Shown here one piece after another: positions 27,618 to 36,631 of a stretch of DNA of 64,000 nt; position 1 is the stretch's first letter, and the number at the start of each line of letters is the position of its first letter. Source of the DNA: Ekhidna sp964289745 (GTDB taxonomy: Bacteria > Bacteroidota > Bacteroidia > Cytophagales > Cyclobacteriaceae); NCBI GenBank assembly GCA_964289745.1, contig CAXYMM010000002.1, positions 434,001-498,000 of the forward strand. Reading direction: 5' to 3'. The notes beneath the pieces were generated by a model. It worked only from the letters and a program-made list of their open reading frames with translations. It had not been told where the DNA came from and did no database searches. The translations under genes and the position numbers were made by a program.

Positions 27618-27989
27618 CTAATTATATAAGCTACGTTGCTTTGATTTTTTGAAAAGACCACGTGCGGCACTTCCAGTAATTGACGCAAATCCACTCGCTA
27701 GCCCTCCAATGACTCCTGCGGCAAGAATGAGATAGTATGAATCTGACACACTCATTATTTCACCAACTTTTACGGAAAATGCCGAGTTATTTGCTAAGTC
27801 TAATTTCGCTGAGTGCCCCATCCAAACTAAGCCTACTCCTAAAAAACCTGCTATAAATGAATTTAATCCCGAAGATGGTGAAACGAAGGAAACCATGAAA
27901 GCTACTACCATACATAACCACCAACTTACGAAAGGAGATACGAAGTAGGTAAGGACACCAATGCAAACAATTCTGAGGATTAGTTTCAT
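27618..27989 (-). CDS. small integral membrane protein of unknown function
   Basis: A 123-residue protein with about four hydrophobic segments: residues 2-22 (possibly a signal anchor), 24-45, 47-60 and 83-105, followed by a basic tail (FKKSKQRSLYN). The glycine-rich LAAGVIGGLASGFASITG segment suggests tight helix packing. The start lies 4 nt after the penicillin-acylase-like gene stop, so the two share an operon. No function can be assigned; a role beside the hydrolase in the envelope is inference. Confidence 0.8.
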   Translation of the reverse strand: MKLILRIVCIGVLTYFVSPFVSWWLCMVVAFMVSFVSPSSGLNSFIAGFLGVGLVWMGHSAKLDLANNSAFSVKVGEIMSVSDSYYLILAAGVIGGLASGFASITGSAARGLFKKSKQRSLYN

Positions 27990-27993
27990 CTTT

Positions 27994-30432
27994 TTAGTTA
28001 GGGTTTATCGTAATCTGACGTTTGATTTGATCTTGTGTTAGTTCTTTTGCGAAAACCATTGGATAATAATTTCCATTTGCCCAGTCATCTATCATATGTC
28101 CATATTTAGGATTTCCTGGGTTTCCTGTTTGGCTTCCAGGGTAAACACCCCATGCCTTAACTTGATTATCCCCCAGCTCAACCACCATTCGCCAAGAGGG
28201 ACCGTGCCGTTTTGAGGCAGCATTAACGATGCCTTTGTTTCCGCCAATTTTTATTTGATCCATACTGAAAGGTGCGATTTGCAGTAGATGCTGAACCGAA
28301 GTATTCTTAAATTGATACCAGCGCAACGAATTTTCGGACTTTTCCAAATAGGTCTCCAGTTCCGATATCATTTCCGCAAAGGTGATGCGGTAGAGATCAC
28401 CTACGTTTTCTATTATCTCAGTGCTTTTATTGTCTATCATAAAAAAGTCAGGGTTCTCTGTCAATATCTTCACAGTATTGAATGAGTTAGGTCTATACAG
28501 AGCCTCCTCACTACTATCTATTTCATCCCAAAGTTTGTTATTAAGTTTTTGCCACCATACTTCGTAGATGGTGGGGGCTTGGTTTTCCGGTGTATTGAAA
28601 AAGTCCCAACTCCTTAGCATTGCATAGTATTTGAATTCTCTCTCCGTAAAAGAGGCTGTATCCAAACTATCCAACATCGTACTCATTAGTTCGAATGCAT
28701 TATAATTGAAATTGTCATGTTGTAATTTCATCATGTCTTCTACTCCTATATCGGACATAATTCTTAATCGATCATTGATTCTTCTCCCTCTATAATAATC
28801 GTAATTATAATCGTATTGATAGTAAGGGTAGAGGGTATCCGCAGCATGTTGGTTTGCGGAGCTTACGAAATTTCTTGGTGGATTTTTTACATGAAGGTTG
28901 TGTTCGTGTGGCATAAACGCTTTCCATTCATACTCTGTTTTGCTTCCATCCATTAGAAATTTTCCTTGCTCTCCCCATTTTACAGGAAACTTCCCGTTTA
29001 CCCAAAGCGCAATGTCTCCGTTTACAGAAGCAAATGAGTAATTCTGTGGTGGGCCACTAAAATTGCTGAGGGCTTCTACAAATTCGTCATAGTTCTTAGC
29101 TTGATTGCTAAGAAAAACTGCCTTTATTTCTTTAGTTGGCAGGTGCGCCGTCCATTTCATTGCCAGGTTTGTAATCTCCGATCGTTGACTTCCGTAGTTC
29201 CGATCATACACTATTGGGCCATAGTGCGTGTGAATGATGGTATCGTAGTAAGTATCCGAACCTCTTATTTCAAATGCTTCAATAACTTTTTTCGTTGGAA
29301 TCCAATTGCCATTATACAGATATTCATTTCTTGTTTCATCTTTAAATTGGATATAGTACCAATCGACTAAATCTCTTTTCGCATTGGTGGCACCCCAAGC
29401 TATTGAATCATTGTACCCAATTATTACACCAGGACCACCAGGCAGTGTCGCACCCATCACATTTATAGTGGGGCAGTTTAGGTGCGCTAAATACCAAATG
29501 CTGGGAAGGTTCAGGCTTAAGTCAGGTTCATTTGTAAGGATTATTTTTCCATTTGAAGTTTTATTCCCATTTACGACAAAGCTATTGCTGCCATTATCAG
29601 GGTCAGGACTCTTTATAGTAGGGTTTATGAGGTTTAGAGGAAATTCTACATCGGGCCTTTCTATCAAAACTGGATCAAAATCAAAGACCGTTTCTCTTGG
29701 AATCACTGGGTCTATCTTGTGTTCGAGGGGTCTCTCTGGGTACAATACTTCAAAAGTGTTGCGACCCCACTTTTTGAGTGCATTGGTATGTTCCAAATCT
29801 CTTTCTCCTCTCGAAAGCATATCATGCATGTTAGCGATCAAAAGAAAACTCTTAAAAGGTGTCCATTCTTCGGGATCATAATCCAGAAGCTTATATTCAA
29901 TAGGATAATCTTTGTATTTCAATGTCTCTATATAGGCGTTGACACCCGCAGAAAAAGCTTCAACGTTTTTGTAAAGTCTTTTTTCTTCTTTCTTAAACCG
30001 ATCATGAGAAAGCTGAGCTCCTAATTTCAACCCAATGCGTCTCTTCTCTCGGTCAAAATTCAGTGCCTGCTCCCCAAGTATTTCAGAGAGCCTGCCCTCG
30101 GCAGCCAGAAGCTGAAATTCCATTTGCCAAAGTCTATGATGAGCAGTAACATAGCCCTGAGTATAAAAAAGATCTTCTTCGTTTTTGGCAAAAATATGTG
30201 GGATCAATAATGTATCAAACTGTAAGTCTACAGGTTCTTTTAATCCATCTAGTGATAATTCGGTAGGCAAAGAGAGTTCCTCATTTTCGGCATTTTGCAA
30301 AAAACCATGGAATGGACTTAGTATTTTCCCAAGTGGCGGTACAGAAGTTTTCTGAATCGTTAACCTTGTGTTGAGGATGATACCAATCGCTAGGGTAACA
30401 ATAAATGAAAAAACAAACGGAAAGGGTTTCAT
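27994..30432 (-). CDS. penicillin acylase family N-terminal nucleophile hydrolase
   Basis: Periplasmic amidase of the penicillin/aculeacin/N-acyl-homoserine-lactone acylase family. A hydrophobic N-terminus (residues 4-20) serves for export. The alpha part runs to about residue 281. The self-cleavage site and nucleophile is Ser 282 in DNGSNSFVV. Then come ILTNEPDLSLNLPSIWYLAHL, GATLPGGPGVIIGYNDSIAWG and a conserved C-terminal GPSWRMVVEL. The length of 812 is typical. True substrates vary in this family (beta-lactam side chains, acyl-homoserine lactones, peptides) and cannot be read here. Confidence 0.93.
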   Translation of the reverse strand: MKPFPFVFSFIVTLAIGIILNTRLTIQKTSVPPLGKILSPFHGFLQNAENEELSLPTELSLDGLKEPVDLQFDTLLIPHIFAKNEEDLFYTQGYVTAHHRLWQMEFQLLAAEGRLSEILGEQALNFDREKRRIGLKLGAQLSHDRFKKEEKRLYKNVEAFSAGVNAYIETLKYKDYPIEYKLLDYDPEEWTPFKSFLLIANMHDMLSRGERDLEHTNALKKWGRNTFEVLYPERPLEHKIDPVIPRETVFDFDPVLIERPDVEFPLNLINPTIKSPDPDNGSNSFVVNGNKTSNGKIILTNEPDLSLNLPSIWYLAHLNCPTINVMGATLPGGPGVIIGYNDSIAWGATNAKRDLVDWYYIQFKDETRNEYLYNGNWIPTKKVIEAFEIRGSDTYYDTIIHTHYGPIVYDRNYGSQRSEITNLAMKWTAHLPTKEIKAVFLSNQAKNYDEFVEALSNFSGPPQNYSFASVNGDIALWVNGKFPVKWGEQGKFLMDGSKTEYEWKAFMPHEHNLHVKNPPRNFVSSANQHAADTLYPYYQYDYNYDYYRGRRINDRLRIMSDIGVEDMMKLQHDNFNYNAFELMSTMLDSLDTASFTEREFKYYAMLRSWDFFNTPENQAPTIYEVWWQKLNNKLWDEIDSSEEALYRPNSFNTVKILTENPDFFMIDNKSTEIIENVGDLYRITFAEMISELETYLEKSENSLRWYQFKNTSVQHLLQIAPFSMDQIKIGGNKGIVNAASKRHGPSWRMVVELGDNQVKAWGVYPGSQTGNPGNPKYGHMIDDWANGNYYPMVFAKELTQDQIKRQITINPN

Positions 30433-30917
30433 ATATCCTCTTTAATTTACAATCAGCTTTAAAAATGAAATAAAAAGGAAAAATATCAAAAATTGAGTTA
30501 CTTTTTATTAAATAACAAAGATGAGTTTTTAAAAATTAAGAGCAAAATCACTTTTGGATCGACTTGCTTCTATTTTTGTACTCCATTTGGTTTTATTACA
30601 TTCTTATTGTGGTGTACTTTTTGGGACATTCTTCCTTCCTGAACTGCCTAGCTCTTTTCTCCGTAGGACTTTAAGTGAAGGACTATTATAAAAGATGCGG
30701 CAATAAACGGGTTAGAGTTGATTCATTTTTTGGCGGATGAAAATATTGAAACACGCTGTGTTTGGAAGCCACTACACCTTCAATCATATCAGTCTTATTC
30801 GTTTGTCGATACTAGTATAGGCATAAATCTTTTCAATAGAGGTATATGCTTTCTCTTTGGAATCGGCTTGCTTCTTAAGGGGCATGATCGAATCATTAAA
30901 ATAAATAAAGCGGTTCT
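30433..30917. other. 485-nt intergenic stretch without a supported gene
   Basis: A 67-codon plus-strand frame (30718-30921) opens with IHFLADENIET, which recalls PIN-like DUF5615 toxins, but the rest does not fit and it collides with the end of the barrel gene. I treat it as chance or an unrecognisable remnant. Nothing else was recognised. Confidence 0.4.
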
Positions 30918-31778
30918 TTAATATGCGGAAGACTTCCTGATTATCGCTTTTTTACTTTTTGAGAATAAATTAGAGGGGATGAAAATCTCAGCTTTTATAT
31001 TGATTAAAAGAAAGCTATCGTTTGTGCTTGGGTTTCCTCTCTCGGATCCAGGTTTAATTTCATCGTAGAAAACATCATTCAAAACGCCTACTTCATTTTT
31101 TCGGTCGCTAAGTAACGCCGAAGTTGCCGTTTCAAAATCAGTTGCGTAAGCGTTGGATACATCATCTAGATAGTCTGTAAATGCTAAATGGTATAAAATT
31201 TCGGTGTTTACATTTAAAAATTCACTGATTTTCCATTTAGCTCCAATGCCGAAAGGAATAGTCAGACACCATTTTCTATAGTCAACCCCTTCGGTTTTCG
31301 CTTCACGAAGCAGAAAGCGTTCATTACCAAATATGGTGGCTGGGTTATATTGAAGATAGCCAACTCCCCCTATAAGGTATGGGTCAAAAATCCAGCGTTT
31401 ATAGTAGTCTCCGGAATAGGGTTTGATGTAATAGGTGAGTGCAAAATGAGTGTGGAAGTTGTTTGATTCAAAGGAAAGATTTCTCTGTCTTTCATAGCTA
31501 TCGGAAGGAGCATTTTGATCAGAGCCTGATAGGGATAGATAGGCAAAATCAATTCTTGCTCCGACTCTGCTCAGAAGCCGAGCCTCCACACCCGTATTAA
31601 ATAAAGAAAAACGATCGTTTATTGAGTTTTTGCTATTTAATTCGCCAAAATAGGTAGCTGTGCCTGTCCCTACGTAAATCGAAAAGTATCTATCTTTAAA
31701 TTGCCAGGAAAAAAAATTCTGACTATAAGTTAAAAGTGGGAGTACAAAAAATGCTATATAAACCTTTAAAGACTTCAT
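30918..31778 (-). CDS. outer-membrane beta-barrel protein, DUF6089-like
   Basis: A 286-residue protein from ATG 31778 (MKSLKVYIAFFVLPLLTYSQ, a standard signal peptide). An in-frame start 12 codons upstream would place extra residues before the signal and is less likely. The body alternates short strands rich in Tyr, Phe and Gly (YVGTGTATYFGELN, YLIGGVGYLQYNP, IPFGIGAKWKI), as in small porin-like barrels annotated DUF6089 in Bacteroidota. No catalytic motif. It is single, with tRNA-Cys upstream on the same strand. Confidence 0.82.
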   Translation of the reverse strand: MKSLKVYIAFFVLPLLTYSQNFFSWQFKDRYFSIYVGTGTATYFGELNSKNSINDRFSLFNTGVEARLLSRVGARIDFAYLSLSGSDQNAPSDSYERQRNLSFESNNFHTHFALTYYIKPYSGDYYKRWIFDPYLIGGVGYLQYNPATIFGNERFLLREAKTEGVDYRKWCLTIPFGIGAKWKISEFLNVNTEILYHLAFTDYLDDVSNAYATDFETATSALLSDRKNEVGVLNDVFYDEIKPGSERGNPSTNDSFLLINIKAEIFIPSNLFSKSKKAIIRKSSAY

Positions 31779-32101
31779 TGAAATCAAAAGTAATTGCAGA
31801 AATGTTTCCAGCATACTTCGGGAAACAAATTCTATAAATAATTACCGATCATTACCTTATAAAAGAGAATAAGAATGCTTCAATTTTTATTTCTTGAGAG
31901 AATAAAGACGAACTATAGTTAGTTAATTTCTTTATAACATTAGTTTAAGCCATAATGGGTTAAATAGAGGTGACTATTTTTATGACGAAACAAATTAGAA
32001 CACTACTATTTTCTAAGTGGTTTTAGATGTTACTTTGAATAAGTTCTTATTGTAACTGTGAAAAAAATACAGGTTCTAAAATCATCATAAGAAGCTATTT
32101 T

Positions 32102-32175
32102 TGGAGGCGCTGAGCGGATTCGAACCGCTGTAAAAGGTTTTGCAGACCTCTGCCTAGCCACTCGACCACAGCGCC
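32102..32175 (-). tRNA. tRNA-Cys (GCA)
   Basis: On the minus strand the 7-bp acceptor GGCGCTG pairs with CAGCGCC, followed by discriminator T and an encoded CCA (32102-32104). The anticodon loop is CTGCAAA, giving GCA for cysteine. The T-arm has GGTTCGAATCC. U73 is the normal identity base of tRNA-Cys. It is the only tRNA seen in the window. Confidence 0.95.
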
Positions 32176-32246
32176 ATAATTATTGCATGTAAAACCAGAA
32201 AATGTTCACCACTAACCACGCTAGTGGTGCGAATATGAACTCAAAT

Positions 32247-34229
32247 CTATTTAGACTTTTTACCTGCATCTTCCATTTTGTCTTTCAACTCAGATAATGC
32301 ATCTAAATCACCGAGGGTAGACTTTTCTACTTCTTGGTTAATTTTATCTAGCGTATTTCCTTTCTTGCCACTATTAGCAGATTTCTTCGCTATATTTTTA
32401 GGTTGCTCTGCTTCTCGATTCCACACCGAAGTATGAGATAGTATAATTCTTTTTTCTTCTTTTTTAAACTCTAGTACCTTGAAATTTAGTGTCTCACCCT
32501 CAGCAACCTTGGTGCCGTCTTCTTTCTTAAGGTTTTTAGGCATCACTTGCCCATCTAATCCATAAGGGAGTTCGACAATAGCAATCTTATCTGTAATGTT
32601 TGTAATAGTACATTTATGAACAGAACCTTTTGTAAATACTGTTTCGAAAGTATCCCAAGGGTTTTCTTCAAGATGTTTGTGGCTAAGTGCTAGTCTTCTA
32701 TTTTCAATATCTAGTTCCATAACCTTTACCTCTAGGTCTTCTCCCACCTTTACAAACTCAGAAGGGTGCTTGATCTTTTTCGTCCAAGAGAGGTCAGATA
32801 CGTGAACAAGCCCATCTATACCTTCTTCCAACTCGATAAATAATCCAAAATTGGTAAGATTTCTAACCGTTCCATTATGTTCTGTTCCTACAGCGTATTT
32901 AGTAAGAACATCTTGCTTTAACCACGGGTCTTCGGTAAGTTGCTTGATGCCGCATGACATTTTTCTTTCATCTCGATCAATTGTAAGTACAAAAGCCTCA
33001 ACCTCATCTCCAACAGATAAGAAATCAGATGGATTTCTTAAATGCTGAGACCAAGACATCTCCGAAACATGGATAAGCCCTTCTACCCCAGGCAAAATTT
33101 CCAAGAATGCACCGTAATCAGCAACATTAACTACCTTGCCTTTTACTTTGGAACCCACCTCAATATCTTTGTCTAGTGATTCCCATGGATGATCTGTAAG
33201 CTGCTTCATACCCAAAGAAATTCTTTGCTTATTGTCATCAAAATCAAGTACTACGACATTGACTTTATCGTCTAGTCTAAGGACTTCTTCTGGATGATTG
33301 ATTCTACCCCAGCTGATGTCTGTGATGTGAAGAAGTCCGTCCACACCTCCAAGATCAATAAACACACCAAAGTTTGTCATGTTCTTGATCACACCTTCGA
33401 GTACCTGACCCTTTTCAAGGTTGTTAAGTATTTCAGCTTTTTGCTGCTCTATATCTTTCTCGATAAGCACTTTATGAGAAACAACAACATTGTCGTTGGT
33501 ATAATTGATTTTCACGACTTTTACTTCCATTGACTTCCCTACAAATACATCGAAATCTCGTATTGGCTTCACGTCAATTTGAGAGCCGGGAAGGAATGCC
33601 TCTACACCATAAACATCTATTATTAAGCCCCCTTTGGTTCTTCTTTTAATTAGTCCTTCTATTACCGTGTCGTTATCCAAAGCATCTTGAATCAACTTCC
33701 ATGCCTTTACAATTTTTGCTTTTCTTCGGGAAAGAACGAGTTGCCCGTTGGCATTTTCTTGTTCTTCTATATATACTTGAACTTCATGACCTGCCTTCAA
33801 ATCTGGTATATCCCTAAATTCAGAGAGTGGAACAAGTCCGTCTGATTTAAATCCAATATTTATGATGACATCTCTATCGGTAATTCCAACGATAGTACCA
33901 TCTGTTAATTTTTTTTCATCTATTTGTGTAAGGGTACCTTCATACAACTTCTCCAGTGCCTTTCTGTTGGTATCGGAGTACGCGTCATTAAACCTGTTGT
34001 CATCAAAGTCAAATTCGCCGACGGGTTCAATTTCAGTATCAAGATCTTTTGTAAGTTCTTCTCTTTTTTTTGAAGCTTTTTTGGCTTTTTCTTTAACTTC
34101 TATAGTTTCAGCAGATACAGGAGTAGCTTCTTTGATTTTTGGTTTTTCTTCTGCAATAGGTGTTTCAACTATTTCCTTTACCTTTTTTTTTTCTTCGCTT
34201 TCTTTGGCTTTTTTTTCTTCTTCTGCCAT
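32247..34229 (-). CDS. rpsA: 30S ribosomal protein S1
   Basis: RNA-binding ribosomal protein helping mRNA engage the 30S subunit. After a Lys/Glu-rich N-terminal extension of about 95 residues come six S1 (OB-fold) repeats. The core repeats carry GVFIDLGGVDGLLHITDISWGR, GAFLEILPGVEGLIHVSEMSW and GLFIELEEGIDGLVHVSDLSW. The C-terminal tail is again charged. At 660 residues it is longer than enterobacterial S1 (about 557), mainly from the N-terminal extension. In Bacteroidota, where Shine-Dalgarno pairing is weak, S1 may matter more for initiation. Single gene. Confidence 0.95.
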   Translation of the reverse strand: MAEEEKKAKESEEKKKVKEIVETPIAEEKPKIKEATPVSAETIEVKEKAKKASKKREELTKDLDTEIEPVGEFDFDDNRFNDAYSDTNRKALEKLYEGTLTQIDEKKLTDGTIVGITDRDVIINIGFKSDGLVPLSEFRDIPDLKAGHEVQVYIEEQENANGQLVLSRRKAKIVKAWKLIQDALDNDTVIEGLIKRRTKGGLIIDVYGVEAFLPGSQIDVKPIRDFDVFVGKSMEVKVVKINYTNDNVVVSHKVLIEKDIEQQKAEILNNLEKGQVLEGVIKNMTNFGVFIDLGGVDGLLHITDISWGRINHPEEVLRLDDKVNVVVLDFDDNKQRISLGMKQLTDHPWESLDKDIEVGSKVKGKVVNVADYGAFLEILPGVEGLIHVSEMSWSQHLRNPSDFLSVGDEVEAFVLTIDRDERKMSCGIKQLTEDPWLKQDVLTKYAVGTEHNGTVRNLTNFGLFIELEEGIDGLVHVSDLSWTKKIKHPSEFVKVGEDLEVKVMELDIENRRLALSHKHLEENPWDTFETVFTKGSVHKCTITNITDKIAIVELPYGLDGQVMPKNLKKEDGTKVAEGETLNFKVLEFKKEEKRIILSHTSVWNREAEQPKNIAKKSANSGKKGNTLDKINQEVEKSTLGDLDALSELKDKMEDAGKKSK

Positions 34230-34830
34230 AATTCTTCTAATCCAAATTTTGTTACTCTAGAGTATTTCAGATTGAAAATACTCAACTATTTTATCGAAAA
34301 CCTGAAATAACAGGCTGTTCAACCTAGAACAGGGTGTAAATTTACATTAAATCAAACTAATAATGTTGCTTGAAGGCATATTATGGAAATAAATTATTTT
34401 GAGATTAACAGCTTCTGAAACAAATAGATAAGGAGGAAAGACATTTGAATCTCAAATTTTAAGTTTGGGACAACTATAATCGAAACCAAACCTTTTAGCC
34501 AAGCCTAAAACCTATCTTAATTGTTTGCAAGCCCTTATGCTAAGGCATCACCAAATTCTCCTGAAAAGCAATCGATAAAATTAAATATATAACAGTTATC
34601 ATAGAATTTTGGTTATGTATTTACCCAAAGACAACCCCAGCCAGTGCTAACTTTAGCTACTTTTTGCACTTAAAAGCTCCTAAAGATTGGCTCAAAGCCC
34701 TCTTTAACAAAATCAGCAAACCTATTAGCAATTTATCATGCTATCTGCTGTTTTTGAATGATTAATAAATATAAATTTACATTTAGTTGTGTATATACCG
34801 TGGTTGCGAACCTGGCGAAATACGAAACAT
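34230..34830. other. 601-nt intergenic stretch between divergent rpsA and mnmA
   Basis: This gap must contain promoters for both genes. I saw no complete Bacteroidota promoter pair, no hairpin with a T-run, and no coding-like frame. The upstream extension of the mnmA frame (34789-34830) is judged not translated. Confidence 0.4.
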
Positions 34831-35949
34831 ATGAGTACAAAAGGCAGAATTTTAGTAGCTATGAGTGGTGGCATTGACAGTTCTCTAGCGTCGGTATTAC
34901 TACACGAAGAAGGTTACGAAGTGATTGGAATGACCATGAAAACATGGGATTACCAGTCTGCGGGAGGTAGCAAGAAAGAAACAGGGTGTTGTAGTTTGGA
35001 TAGCATTAATGATGCCAGAAACATTGCTGTTAGCTTGGGCTTTCCTCATTACATTATCGACATCAGAAATGAGTTTGGCGATGCAGTAATTGACTACTTT
35101 ACAGATGAATACGTTGCAGGCAGAACGCCCAACCCGTGTGTAAAGTGCAATACACATATTAAGTGGGATGCACTTTTGAGAAGAGCCGATCAGTTAGATT
35201 GCGAATTCATTGCCACAGGTCATTACGCAAATATTCGAAATGAAAATAAACGCTTTGTAGTTTCGAAAGGAAAGGATGAATACAAAGATCAATCATATGC
35301 CCTTTGGGGAATCTCTCAACAGAGCCTTAGCCGCACCAAATATCCCTTAGGACATCTTCGTAAAACGGAGATATACGAAATGGCGAAAGAAAAGGGATTT
35401 CGAGAGCTAGTGACCAAGTCTGAATCATATGAAATATGTTTTGTGCCAGACAATGATTATCGTGGGTTTTTGAAGCGTAGAGTACCGCAACTTCAGGATA
35501 AGTTAAAAGGGGGAGCATTTATACTAGAGGAAACGGGTGAAATAGTAGGGACTCATGAGGGTTATCCTTTTTATACCGTTGGACAAAGAAAGGGACTAGG
35601 AGTGGCGTTGGGTTTTCCAGTATATGTAACTGAAATACAGAAAGACAAAAACAGAGTCCTATTAGGGACTTTTGATGAATTGAGCCGAGATGGAATGTAC
35701 GTAAAGCAACTTAATTTGCAGAAGTACCCATCAATCGAGGGAGACAAAAGAGATGCAGTCACAAAAGTGCGATATAACGATTGTGGTACACCAGCCATTA
35801 TTGAACAGGTAGGAGACACCATGAAGGTGTATTTCGGGAAAGGAGTTAGCGCTATTGCACCAGGGCAGGCGGCTGTTTTTTACGAAGGTGATGATGTAAT
35901 AGGAGGTGGATGGATTCATGCAAGCTTTCACCGACAAGGGTTAAACTAG
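34831..35949 (+). CDS. mnmA: tRNA-specific 2-thiouridylase
   Basis: Adds sulfur to U34 of tRNA-Lys, -Glu and -Gln in the cytoplasm. The PP-loop SGGIDSS is at residues 12-18, the first catalytic Cys is 103 (GRTPNPCVKCN), and the second Cys is 203 (YEICFVPD). TGHYA and HEGYPFYTVGQRKGLG are conserved. I chose ATG 34831 (MSTKGRILVAMSGG), since the 14 codons upstream have no counterpart in the family. The 372 residues are usual. It is the first gene before a run of envelope genes, with only 13 nt to the next one. Confidence 0.95.
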   Translation: MSTKGRILVAMSGGIDSSLASVLLHEEGYEVIGMTMKTWDYQSAGGSKKETGCCSLDSINDARNIAVSLGFPHYIIDIRNEFGDAVIDYFTDEYVAGRTPNPCVKCNTHIKWDALLRRADQLDCEFIATGHYANIRNENKRFVVSKGKDEYKDQSYALWGISQQSLSRTKYPLGHLRKTEIYEMAKEKGFRELVTKSESYEICFVPDNDYRGFLKRRVPQLQDKLKGGAFILEETGEIVGTHEGYPFYTVGQRKGLGVALGFPVYVTEIQKDKNRVLLGTFDELSRDGMYVKQLNLQKYPSIEGDKRDAVTKVRYNDCGTPAIIEQVGDTMKVYFGKGVSAIAPGQAAVFYEGDDVIGGGWIHASFHRQGLN

Positions 35950-35962
35950 CAAAATTCAAAAA

Positions 35963-36631
35963 ATGCATATACCGATATTAATCGTTATATCCTCTTGTAA
36001 TGAGTCTCGAATTCCAGATTCAACCCATTTAGGATACGACTATTACGCTGTCAATGCATGCCAATACAGAATATACGAAGTAGAAGAAATCTTATTTCAG
36101 ATAGTAGGTTTTGATACCAAAAACTTCCAGCTCAGGGAAACCCTTTACGATTCTATTGTATCCACAAATCAGGTGACGATCTTAATACGTCAGGAAGTAC
36201 GCTCGGATAGTCTTAAAAAGTGGTTCAGAGATTCTATTTGGTCTTTTTCACAATCGCCTACCTACTTATCCATATATGAAAATAGTATGTCCTTTACTAA
36301 GCCTACCTTTCCCGTCTATGTTGGAAACCAATGGGATGGAAATGCACCGAACACCAGAAGTGAACTCACATATTATTATCAAAATCTTTCGAATGCAATC
36401 ATTGATACACTTTCACCCTCCGACCACATTTGTGTTGTTATTAAGGACATGGAAGTAAATTTTATAGGAGTTGATCTAAAGAGTAAAGTATATGTGCTAG
36501 GTATTGGATTAATAGAAAAAGATTACTTGACACAAACGAACTGCTCAGCGAGCGATTGTAGAGAGGAATTAGGGCAGGTCATTTCTGGAAGATATTCAAG
36601 GAAGAAATTAATTGAAGTTGGAAATGAGTAA
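35963..36631 (+). CDS. hypothetical lipoprotein upstream of a T9SS subtilase
   Basis: A 222-residue protein with a short signal and a lipobox-like ending (MHIPILIVISSC, Cys at 12), then HLGYDYYAVNACQYRIYEVEEILFQI. The signal is short, so a slightly earlier non-ATG start is possible. No known domain was recognised. The gene overlaps the subtilase start by 8 nt, so the two are translationally coupled and the lipoprotein may act in the envelope with the protease. Cys 206 and Cys 211 near the C-terminus (NCSASDC by eye) could form a disulfide. Confidence 0.78.
   Translation: MHIPILIVISSCNESRIPDSTHLGYDYYAVNACQYRIYEVEEILFQIVGFDTKNFQLRETLYDSIVSTNQVTILIRQEVRSDSLKKWFRDSIWSFSQSPTYLSIYENSMSFTKPTFPVYVGNQWDGNAPNTRSELTYYYQNLSNAIIDTLSPSDHICVVIKDMEVNFIGVDLKSKVYVLGIGLIEKDYLTQTNCSASDCREELGQVISGRYSRKKLIEVGNE

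Noticed and set aside
30718..30921. 67-codon plus-strand frame starting like a DUF5615 PIN-like toxin (HFLADENI)
   Set aside because: Only the first ten residues look similar; the rest does not fit in any frame, it starts with TTG and overlaps the end of the barrel gene.
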